Below, piece after piece: positions 54,155 to 61,412 of a DNA stretch of 64,000 nt. Each line of letters begins with the position of its first letter. Position 1 is the first letter of the stretch. A program made the translations under genes and the position numbers. Below the pieces are notes generated by a model, which did not search any database, was not told the origin of the DNA, and saw nothing but the letters and a program-made list of their open reading frames with translations. The DNA is from DYJB01 sp963777165 (lineage in GTDB: Bacteria > Chloroflexota > Anaerolineae > Anaerolineales > E44-bin32), in NCBI GenBank assembly GCA_963777165.1, contig CAVZPO010000023.1, positions 248,001 through 312,000 on the forward strand. Direction: 5' to 3'.

Positions 54155-54160
54155 TAGACT
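54155..54160 (+). promoter_or_regulatory. -10 element of a leaderless promoter (pgeF)
   Basis: TAGACT lies exactly 6 nt before the ATG at 54167, which places the expected transcription start at or next to the A of the start codon. No ribosome-binding site precedes the ATG and no good -35 is seen. Confidence 0.6.
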
Positions 54161-54166
54161 CCGCGC

Positions 54167-54949
54167 ATGCCGTTCCGTGCTGCGAGTGACCTGCGCCTCT
54201 TCTCCTTCGAGACCCTGAACCTGCCAGGCCTCAAGCACGCAGTCTTCACGCGGCGCGGCGGTGTCAGCCCCTCGCCCTGGTCGTCACTCAACCTCGGCGG
54301 TACGGTGGGGGACGAGGTCCCGAGGGTGCTCGAGAACAAGCGCCGGGTGCTCGACACCTTCGAGCGCACGGCGGAAAGCCTGCACGAGGTCTGGCAGGTG
54401 CATTCGGCCGACGTCGTGGACGCCCGCGAACCGCGAGGGCAGGCTGCCTTGCGTCAGGCGGACGCGATGATCACTTCTAATCCCAGTGTGACGCTGCTGA
54501 TGCGATTCGCCGATTGTGTTCCGGTCCTCCTGTATGACCCGGGGAAGCAGGTGATCGGGCTGGTGCACGCCGGCTGGCTTGGTACGGTCCGCAAGGCTGT
54601 TGTGCACGCCGTGCGGGCCCTGCGAGCGAGTTACGGCTCCCACCCGGCCGACCTCCTCGCGGCGCTGGGGCCGTCGATCGGGCCCGATCACTATGCCGTG
54701 GGCGAGGACGTCCTGGGGGCCGTGCGCGAGGCCCTCGGTCGATCGGCCGAAGAGGCCTTGACGATGCGCGCGGGCCGCGTCCACCTGGATCTGTGGCTGG
54801 CCAATCGTCGCCTTTTGGAGGGCGAGGGTGTGAGTTCGATCGAAGCAGCGGAATTGTGCACCGCCTGCCACCCGCAGGACTGGTACAGCCATCGAGGCGA
54901 AGCCGGGAAGACGGGGCGGTTCGGAGCGCTGATGGCGCTGTCCGTCTAG
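54167..54949 (+). CDS. pgeF: PgeF/YfiH-family (DUF152) protein
   Basis: Protein of 260 residues of the multicopper-oxidase-like YfiH family, reported as purine nucleoside phosphorylase/adenosine deaminase and as peptidoglycan editing factor. Signatures: FTRRGGVSPSPWSSLNLGG, WQVHSADVVDARE, FADCVPVLLYDP, LVHAGWLGTVRKAVVHAV and the C-terminal ELCTACHPQDWYSHRGEAGK, with Cys and His metal ligands. It heads a yggS-yggT-yggU cluster and appears to be expressed from a leaderless promoter. Confidence 0.93.
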   Translation: MPFRAASDLRLFSFETLNLPGLKHAVFTRRGGVSPSPWSSLNLGGTVGDEVPRVLENKRRVLDTFERTAESLHEVWQVHSADVVDAREPRGQAALRQADAMITSNPSVTLLMRFADCVPVLLYDPGKQVIGLVHAGWLGTVRKAVVHAVRALRASYGSHPADLLAALGPSIGPDHYAVGEDVLGAVREALGRSAEEALTMRAGRVHLDLWLANRRLLEGEGVSSIEAAELCTACHPQDWYSHRGEAGKTGRFGALMALSV

Positions 54950-54968
54950 CGAGGCATGAGACACGAGG

Positions 54969-55697
54969 ATGATCTCGGAGTCCGACCTGGGGACGAATTT
55001 GCGGGCGGTTCGAGCACGGATCGAGGCGGCCTCCCGGCGAGCGGGGCGCTCGCCGGAAGAAGTGCGCTTGATCGCGGTCACCAAGAGCCATCCGGCGGAG
55101 CTCGTCCGGCTCGCCTATCGTGCGGGGTTGAGAGACTTCGGCGAGAACCGGGTGGAGGAGGCGCGCGAAAAACAGGCCGCCTTGGCGGAGCTGGTCGATG
55201 CACGCTGGCACATGATCGGGCATGTGCAGAGCCGGAAGGCCCGCGAGGTGGTCGGGTCGTTCTCTCTGGTACACTCGCTCGATCGTTTGAAGATCGCCAC
55301 GTTGCTCGATCGTCTGGCATCAGAACGCGGGCTTCGCTTGCCGGTTCTGCTCGAGTGCAACATCTCGGGCGAAGCGACCAAGGATGGCTGGGATACCTCC
55401 GCACCGAACGGGCGGCCGGATTTGCTGGCCAGCATGCTGGCGGCGTCGCAGCTCCCGCGGCTGGAGGTGCGAGGCTTGATGACCATGGCGCCATGGACGA
55501 CGGATGAGGCGGTGCTCCGACGGGTTTTCCTCGGGCTGGCGCGGCTGCGGGAGGATCTGGCGGCCGCCGGCGCGGGGGCGCTCCCCGAGCTGTCGATGGG
55601 GATGACCGATGACTTTGAGATCGCCATCGAAGAAGGTGCTACTATGGTGCGCATCGGGCGGGCCCTGTTCGGGGATCGCCCGACGGGAGCGGCCTAG
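54969..55697 (+). CDS. yggS: YggS-family pyridoxal-phosphate-binding protein
   Basis: Protein of 242 residues of the YggS/PLPBP family, a PLP-holding (alpha/beta)8 barrel that keeps vitamin B6 and amino-acid pools balanced. The PLP lysine lies in RLIAVTKSHPAE; other family marks are FGENRVEEAREKQ, WHMIGHVQSRKA, VHSLDRLKIA, GLMTMAPWT and the phosphate loop LSMGMTDDFEIAIEEGATMV, RIGRALFG. Second gene of the pgeF cluster. Confidence 0.95.
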   Translation: MISESDLGTNLRAVRARIEAASRRAGRSPEEVRLIAVTKSHPAELVRLAYRAGLRDFGENRVEEAREKQAALAELVDARWHMIGHVQSRKAREVVGSFSLVHSLDRLKIATLLDRLASERGLRLPVLLECNISGEATKDGWDTSAPNGRPDLLASMLAASQLPRLEVRGLMTMAPWTTDEAVLRRVFLGLARLREDLAAAGAGALPELSMGMTDDFEIAIEEGATMVRIGRALFGDRPTGAA

Positions 55698-55730
55698 TTT
55701 GCCCCGGACCGGCTGGAGGATGGCCCTAAC

Positions 55731-55991
55731 GTGAACGGTTTCGTATCCGCGATCCAGTTGATTGTGAACGGCCTGACGCTGGTTGTGTTCGTCGACGTGT
55801 TGTTGAGCTTCGTGCTCAGCCCGTTCCACCCGCTGAGGAGCGCCCTCGACTCGTTTGTCGATCCCATGCTGGCGCCCATCCGTCGGGTCATTCCGCCGGC
55901 CGGGGGACTGGACTTCAGCCCGGCGATCCTGCTCATCGTCCTTCAGATCCTGGGCCGAGTGCTTGTGACCTTGCTTGTCTCGGCGGGGTAG
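55731..55991 (+). CDS. yggT: YggT-family membrane protein
   Basis: Protein of 86 residues with two membrane helices and the YggT pattern: IVNGLTLVVFVDVLLSFVL, PFHPLRSALDSFVDPMLAPI, RRVIPPAGGLDFSPAILLIV. The family is linked to cell division and osmotic stress, and its gene often sits beside yggS. GTG start at 55731; an ATG 12 nt upstream is followed by an immediate stop. Confidence 0.9.
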   Translation: MNGFVSAIQLIVNGLTLVVFVDVLLSFVLSPFHPLRSALDSFVDPMLAPIRRVIPPAGGLDFSPAILLIVLQILGRVLVTLLVSAG

Positions 55992-55995
55992 AAGC

Positions 55996-56316
55996 ATGCG
56001 AACCTTCAAGCTTCACAGCGGGAAGTCGGGTGCGGCGCTCACCTTGAGGGTCACGCCGCGGGCACGGAAGACCGGGTTCGCCGGCATCCTCGAGGACGGC
56101 ATTCTGCGCGTGCGCGTGGCGGCCCCGCCGGTGGAAGGCAAGGCCAACACCGAACTGCTCACCTTCCTGGCGAAGGTGCTGGGCGTGCGCAAGAATCGGC
56201 TCGAGATCATCGCCGGCCAGCGCGGGCTGGACAAGATCGTCTCGGTCCTGGATCTCTCGGCCGAAGAAGTCCAGGCCCGAATTCATGCCTGGATCGGCGC
56301 GCAGGAACAAGAGTAG
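55996..56316 (+). CDS. yggU: YggU/DUF167 family protein
   Basis: Small basic protein of 106 residues of DUF167. The core LTLRVTPRARKTGFAGILED, LRVRVAAPPVEGKANTELL and FLAKVLGVRKNRLEIIAGQR matches the family, which is often encoded next to yggT. The function is not established. Begins 5 nt after yggT; the hairpin at 56353 follows. Confidence 0.92.
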   Translation: MRTFKLHSGKSGAALTLRVTPRARKTGFAGILEDGILRVRVAAPPVEGKANTELLTFLAKVLGVRKNRLEIIAGQRGLDKIVSVLDLSAEEVQARIHAWIGAQEQE

Positions 56317-56352
56317 GCCAGCGCGTCGCGGCACCCAGGCTGGAAATCACCG

Positions 56353-56372
56353 CCGCCGGCCATGGCCGGCGG
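56353..56372. terminator. Bidirectional hairpin between convergent genes
   Basis: A perfect 20-bp palindrome (CCGCCGGCCA/TGGCCGGCGG) sits between yggU and the convergent NACHT-HEAT gene. The plus side is followed by TTGTCGTTCC and the minus side by GTGATTTCC, so it could serve both transcripts weakly. Confidence 0.65.
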
Positions 56373-56404
56373 TTGTCGTTCCATGAGGCGAGCCTGATTT
56401 GGAC

Positions 56405-58807
56405 CTAGGCGCGCGAGGCGATCGTCATTGGGAGCACCGCCGACGGCGCGGTCAGCCGCCACAGTGCTTCATAGCCCGCATCACGCATCTGTGGGTCTTC
56501 GGAGCGCAGCGCCGCCGCCAACTCGAGGTTGAACTCCTCGCTGCCCGTACCGGCAATGGCTTCGAGTGCCGCCAGCCTCTCTTCGGGGGTTCCGTTGGAG
56601 AGGACCTGGCGCGTCATCTCCAGGGCCGGCCTGCCCGGGGCGACTCCCAACCCTTCCCGCGCGGCGTAAGCGACCAGCCACGGGACCTCGGCCAATTCAT
56701 GCACCGGCGGATGGATCGTCCACGGAGGGTTGTTGCGCCTTTCGGCAGCTTCGGCCGCCGCACCGCGTACGACCCATTGCCCATCCTCGACCTGAACCTT
56801 CTCGAGCACTTCTAACGCCCAGGCCTCGGGGACGCGGCTCAGACCGAAGACCGCCGCGCGGCGGGTGAGCAGGTTGTCGACCTCGAGGGCATCCTTGAGC
56901 ATGTTGTAGCCCTCGTCAGGGTGGCAGGCGAGCGCCTCGCCGGCCGCCAAACGCACACCTTCATCCCCCTTCAGCAGTGCGTGTCCGAGGCCTTCGAGCG
57001 CCGGCTGTGTCCCGACCGCCCCCAGACCCAGGCAGGCCGCCTGGCGGCACAGGAGGTGAGTGTCGCTCTCTACAAGTTTCAGCAGCGGCTCGACGGATTC
57101 CTCATCCCGCAGTCCCCCCAGGCCGAGCGCACCCAAGATCCGGCTGCTGGGTGCATCGGAAGCGAGCAGGCGACGGAAGAGAATCCCCACGCTCGCTTCG
57201 CGCGACAGAACCAGCGCGTGCGCGGTTCGCAGGCGCAACCCGTACGGTCGTTGGACATCGTTCAACACGGTGGCCAGCGCGCGTAGGACATAAGGCTTCC
57301 ACGGCGCCTTGGCCGGCGCATCCTTGAGCCAGCGCGCGCAGAGCAGCAGATGCTGCGCCAGCGGGTCATCGGAGGCGCGCAAGTGGCGCTCAGCCTCCGA
57401 GGTAACGTCGCCCAACGCCGCGATCCAGTGAGTGCACGCGTCCGCCGGCGGCCAAGCTTCCAGGAGGGCGGAATCCGGCAGGCTGGCCTGTACGAACCCG
57501 CGCGCCGCCAGGTAGGAGCCGAGCGCCGGCTGCGCGAAGGTCACCCGCGCGCCGAAACGACGCGCCAGAACCCCGGCGTCGATCAGATCGGAGACCGGGG
57601 TGCCGCGTGCCAGGAGACGCTCAGGGAGACAACCGGAACGCTCCTTGATCCAGGTCATGCCAACGACCTCGGTGACCTGTCGCTCGTCGGGCGAGAGGAA
57701 CCGAGCCAGGTAGGCCTCGATGCATTCGGCTGTCGTGCCGCCCCGGGCATCTCCGGCGTACGCGGCCCAGACGTGCAACGTCGCCTCCAGCGGTGTCAGA
57801 GTGCGGATCGATCCCAGCAGCCAGCCGCTGATCAGGGCCGGGTCGAGCTCCCCAATCCGGTTCTTCGGAAGGCCGGGCAGGACGTACTTCTGCCAGCCCG
57901 CGCCCCAGCGACTGAGGAACAGACGGTGCTCATGCTCGGACCATGGCGCAAGCGGGACGGGCGCCAGGCCGGCGTCCACCATACCGTCGTATCCACGCGC
58001 GGGACCTGCAGCCACCACTCGGTTTCCAGCATGGGCAGCGATCAGGGTCTTGACCCATGCTGCAACGGGGACGATCTCCTCGGTTGTGAGTTCATCGAGG
58101 CCGTCCAGGAGGAGGAGCAGCCGCCCTTGGCGTGCGTGGTTTCGCATATATCCAGGAAGGCGAGCAGCCAATCCACCGGAGACGGTCAACTGTGCAGCAT
58201 CAATCAGAGGATCGAGCGGGTCCCGTATTTGCCGGTCGAGGCGCAGGTCCCCGGCATGTACCAGCACAGGCAGCATCTCGGCGCCGAGGCCGGCCTCGGG
58301 GTGGTGCTGGGCCGAGCGCAAGGCAAGGTAGGCCAGGGCGGTCGATTTACCGCTGCCGATGTCGCCGGTGAGCATGATATGCGAGCCGTCGGCGAGCGCT
58401 TCCGCCAGCGACAATGTGGGGGCACGGTAGATGCCGGAGAGTACGTTGGCGTCCGGCAGGCTGGGCAGGACGGTCAACGAGCCTTCCGGCAGGGGATCCG
58501 CGCGCTGGGGATCGGCTGGCGCGGGGGGTGCAAGCAGGCGAGGAGGGACGGCGATCTCCTCCAAGGCCAGGATCGCCCGCGCCAGGTGAAGCGATTCGAC
58601 CCGACGGATCAGTTCCTCGCGGTAGCGGTCTTTGGCTCCCGCCGTGAAGCCCTCGCCGACGGTTCGGGCACGCTGCTGGGTCCAGCTCGACGCGGCCAGC
58701 AGCGATGGAAGGGAGCGGCGAGCGCCCCAGGCGATCAGCAAGCCGAACAGTATTCCGAGGACGAACTCGGGCCAATCAAACCGCCAACCGAAAAGCTGAG
58801 CAAGCAT
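56405..58807 (-). CDS. Membrane-anchored NACHT-type NTPase with HEAT repeats
   Basis: Protein of 800 residues. One N-terminal membrane helix (about 14-28), a basic juxtamembrane region, then a STAND/NACHT NTPase: Walker A LTGDIGSGKSTALAYLALR (Gly148-Ser156 loop) and NACHT-type Walker B LLLLLDGLDEL (230-240). The winged-helix/helical arm region covers about 330-480. The C-terminal 240 residues are HEAT-like repeats (LGALGLGGLRDEESVEPLLK, RQAACLGLGAVGTQPALEGL, RRAAVFGLSRVPEAWALEVL). This layout resembles ligand-sensing STAND proteins, including antiphage bNACHT proteins, but no effector domain is visible. It shares the strand with the zinc-ribbon gene 6 nt upstream. Confidence 0.85.
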   Translation of the reverse strand: MLAQLFGWRFDWPEFVLGILFGLLIAWGARRSLPSLLAASSWTQQRARTVGEGFTAGAKDRYREELIRRVESLHLARAILALEEIAVPPRLLAPPAPADPQRADPLPEGSLTVLPSLPDANVLSGIYRAPTLSLAEALADGSHIMLTGDIGSGKSTALAYLALRSAQHHPEAGLGAEMLPVLVHAGDLRLDRQIRDPLDPLIDAAQLTVSGGLAARLPGYMRNHARQGRLLLLLDGLDELTTEEIVPVAAWVKTLIAAHAGNRVVAAGPARGYDGMVDAGLAPVPLAPWSEHEHRLFLSRWGAGWQKYVLPGLPKNRIGELDPALISGWLLGSIRTLTPLEATLHVWAAYAGDARGGTTAECIEAYLARFLSPDERQVTEVVGMTWIKERSGCLPERLLARGTPVSDLIDAGVLARRFGARVTFAQPALGSYLAARGFVQASLPDSALLEAWPPADACTHWIAALGDVTSEAERHLRASDDPLAQHLLLCARWLKDAPAKAPWKPYVLRALATVLNDVQRPYGLRLRTAHALVLSREASVGILFRRLLASDAPSSRILGALGLGGLRDEESVEPLLKLVESDTHLLCRQAACLGLGAVGTQPALEGLGHALLKGDEGVRLAAGEALACHPDEGYNMLKDALEVDNLLTRRAAVFGLSRVPEAWALEVLEKVQVEDGQWVVRGAAAEAAERRNNPPWTIHPPVHELAEVPWLVAYAAREGLGVAPGRPALEMTRQVLSNGTPEERLAALEAIAGTGSEEFNLELAAALRSEDPQMRDAGYEALWRLTAPSAVLPMTIASRA

Positions 58808-58813
58808 CGCGCC

Positions 58814-59515
58814 TCACCCTGCGTACAGGATCCGACCGCACTGAGGGCAGCGGAAGAGCTCTGCGCTGTTGCGGACCGTCTGGCTTTCCGACGCCGAAAT
58901 CCCCACGCCGCACGCGCTGCAACTGCCGTCCTTGAGGATGGCCAGCGCATTACCCCCCATACTGTCCCTTAATCGAGCGTACAGCGCAAGGTCCTTTTCG
59001 GCTACCCCGGACATGGCGGCTTCGCGCTCGATCGCCAGCGTATCCAACCGGGTCAGGATACGGGCGCGTTCCTCGGTCCAGGAAGCCTGCTCCGCCATGA
59101 GCGCGGCCTCTGACAGGGACAGGGCGTCAGCCGCACGGCCGGCTTTCTTCTCCTCATCCTCAAGCACAAGCATGGCTTCCAGGAGACGTTCTTCGAGGGT
59201 CGCCAGATGCCGCTTCAAGGAATCGACGTCGGCCTGCAAGTCCTGGAGTTCCTTGGGATTGTGGACCCCGCCGCCGTAGAGCGACGCCTCGGCATGCTCC
59301 ACTTTGGAGCGTTGCGAGCCGAGCGTTGCCTCGGCATCCTTGACGCCCGCCAGGGCCGCACGCAAGGCCTCCCGAGCCTCTTCGTCGGCCGAGCGGGCTG
59401 CCCGGACAAGATCCGAGCCACCCAGGAGCCTTTCGATTTCGGCCAGCCTCGCCTGTCCGCGGTCGATCGATTGGTCGATGTCTTGAAGGCGGTGCAGGCT
59501 CGAGACCCGGCTCAT
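58814..59515 (-). CDS. Coiled-coil protein with C-terminal zinc ribbon (CT398-like)
   Basis: Protein of 233 residues. Residues about 5-180 form a long coiled coil (LHRLQDIDQSIDRGQARLAE onward) broken by VHNPKELQDLQADVDSLKRH. The C-terminal zinc ribbon has two knuckles, CSACGV and CPQCGRILY. The family (zf-RING_7, like Chlamydia CT398) is thought to bind nucleic acid or sigma factors. ATG at 59515 lies 6 nt from a perfect TATAAT, so the mRNA is probably leaderless. Confidence 0.9.
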   Translation of the reverse strand: MSRVSSLHRLQDIDQSIDRGQARLAEIERLLGGSDLVRAARSADEEAREALRAALAGVKDAEATLGSQRSKVEHAEASLYGGGVHNPKELQDLQADVDSLKRHLATLEERLLEAMLVLEDEEKKAGRAADALSLSEAALMAEQASWTEERARILTRLDTLAIEREAAMSGVAEKDLALYARLRDSMGGNALAILKDGSCSACGVGISASESQTVRNSAELFRCPQCGRILYAG

Positions 59516-59521
59516 GCGGTC

Positions 59522-59550
59522 ATTATAGACTGCCGCCCCGTGGCCGCCAA
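59522..59550 (-). promoter_or_regulatory. Leaderless promoter of the zinc-ribbon/NACHT-HEAT operon
   Basis: On the minus strand a perfect TATAAT (59527-59522) is followed by exactly 6 nt and the ATG at 59515. TTGGCG (59550-59545) lies 17 bp upstream as a -35. Confidence 0.75.
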
Positions 59551-59843
59551 CCAACCACCCGCCTGGTCCCCAGCCGCAAGTGCCGCCGCCCTCCGCTCCC
59601 CCCCATCAACGGCGGCCCGCTCACACCCGAGATGGTGCCGGGACCTGCAAATCTCGTCCCTGGTTGTCTCGATCCTCCTACCCATGCCCCGCGTTTTCTG
59701 CCGTGACCTCAGGAGGCCACGGCCAACTCCAAGCATTCGATGAATGCAGCCCCGACCGGGGTCGGGCCAAGGGGGATCGGGAAGGGGCTTACAACGGTCC
59801 TGTCACGCTTCAGGGCGGCATGGCGAGCGGACCTGCGGCGACG

Positions 59844-59849
59844 TACAAT
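59844..59849 (+). promoter_or_regulatory. -10 element of a leaderless promoter (membrane-protein operon)
   Basis: TACAAT lies exactly 6 nt before the ATG at 59856, with no ribosome-binding site between them. No convincing -35 is seen. Confidence 0.6.
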
Positions 59850-59855
59850 TCGCTC

Positions 59856-61412
59856 ATGAACCAGCGTGACCGATGGGTGGCAATCGGGCTGGCGGCGGGC
59901 GTCGCCCTGGCAACGCTCCTGCCGACGTGGATCGCCCACCAGATGGCCCCTCCGGGTCACACGTTCGCCGGCTTCCTGCTCAACCCCATCGACGGCTTCA
60001 GCTACCTGGCCAAGATGCGTCAGGGATTCGACGGCGGGTGGCAGTTCCACCTCCCGTATGCCGCGGAGCCAGGCGCCGGAGCATTCCTCTTCACGTACTA
60101 CCTTCTGCTGGGCCACATCGCTCGAGTGCTTGGTGCCGACCTCCTTCTGATCCTGCACGCTGCGCGCGTTGCGGCCGCCGCATTGATGTTCGCTGCCATC
60201 TATCGTTTCCTGGAGGAGTTCGTCGCCGAGCGAGGCGAGCGGTGGTTCGCCTATGCGCTGTGTTTGGTCGGCGCCGGCTGGGGTTGGATGGGAATTGCCT
60301 TCGGATTCGTGGCCAGCGATCTGTCGATCCCGGAGAGCACGCCATTTCTTTCGGCCTACGCCAATGCACATTTCCCGTTGGCGGTGGCAGCCTTCATGGG
60401 CGCCGCCGTAGGGGTTCTCGGCGGAAACGCCGGGAGGCCACGCTGGGTCCTGGGTGCGTTGATTTGCGGCGCCGGCATGGCACTCGTCCTCCCGTTTGTC
60501 CTCCTCCCAGCGGTGGCGGCGATGCTGGCCGGGATCGCGGCGCTTGCCCTCCAGGAGCGCCGGGCCGGCGCCCCGAGCTCCGTGCGGCGGCGGCTGGTGG
60601 CCCTCGGGGCGTTTCTACTCGGAGCAGCACCTTGGGCGGCGTATGACCTGTGGTTGCTTCGGACGCGCACTGATCTGGCGGCGTGGAACGCTCAGAACCA
60701 GACACCGTCCCCGTCGCCCGGCGCCTACCTGCTCGGCTTCGCACCGTTGCTGCTGCTGGCCGCGGTTGCAGTCGTGGCCGACCGTCGCCTGAAGAGAATC
60801 ACGACGATCCTTCTCGCCTGGGCGATCGTTCAGGCGATCCTTTTGTATGCGCCTTTGGCCCTCCAACGCCGACTCTCGCTGGGTCTATTCGTCCCGCTTG
60901 CCGCCCTGGCAGCAATCGGGTTGTCGATCGCGGCGCGACGCGGCGCCTGGCGCCGCCCCCTGGCGACGCTTGTGCTGGCCTCCGTCATCCCGACCAACCT
61001 GATCGTCATCGCTGCCGGACTGGGTGGAGTCCTTCGGGCCGAACCGCTCCTGGTTCAATCGAATGACGAGGCATGTGCGCTGCAGTGGCTGTCCGAGAAC
61101 GCCGCGCCGGGTTCCCTGGTGTTGGCCGGGGAGACCGTGGGCAACCGGATCCCGGCCTTTGCAGACGCTCGCGTCGTCTATGGTCACCCCTTCGAGACAC
61201 CCAACGCCTCTGCCGAGCGTGCCTTGGTGGAGTCGCTCTTTGCAGCGACGACCGACCTCGATTCAGCGATGGGGGTCCTCAAGGCGCGCGCAGTTGACTT
61301 TGTGTACTTTGGTCCTGAGGAGCAGGCGCTCGGGCCCGCGTCATGGCCGAGCCAGCTCCCGGCGGCAGTGGTATGCGGTCGTGTAACCCTGGCGTCCGTT
61401 CCCGCGCCATGA
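59856..61412 (+). CDS. Polytopic membrane protein, glycosyltransferase-like
   Basis: Protein of 518 residues with roughly ten to twelve hydrophobic helices and an acidic loop after the first helix (LLNPIDGFSYLAKMRQGFDG). The position of this loop recalls the catalytic Asp loop of GT-C lipid-linked sugar transferases. The C-terminal 100 residues are soluble and alpha/beta-like (EACALQWLSENAAPGSLVLA). The same architecture recurs in the gene starting at 63559, so the two are paralogues. Its stop overlaps the next start (ATGA). The sugar donor and acceptor are unknown. Confidence 0.75.
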   Translation: MNQRDRWVAIGLAAGVALATLLPTWIAHQMAPPGHTFAGFLLNPIDGFSYLAKMRQGFDGGWQFHLPYAAEPGAGAFLFTYYLLLGHIARVLGADLLLILHAARVAAAALMFAAIYRFLEEFVAERGERWFAYALCLVGAGWGWMGIAFGFVASDLSIPESTPFLSAYANAHFPLAVAAFMGAAVGVLGGNAGRPRWVLGALICGAGMALVLPFVLLPAVAAMLAGIAALALQERRAGAPSSVRRRLVALGAFLLGAAPWAAYDLWLLRTRTDLAAWNAQNQTPSPSPGAYLLGFAPLLLLAAVAVVADRRLKRITTILLAWAIVQAILLYAPLALQRRLSLGLFVPLAALAAIGLSIAARRGAWRRPLATLVLASVIPTNLIVIAAGLGGVLRAEPLLVQSNDEACALQWLSENAAPGSLVLAGETVGNRIPAFADARVVYGHPFETPNASAERALVESLFAATTDLDSAMGVLKARAVDFVYFGPEEQALGPASWPSQLPAAVVCGRVTLASVPAP

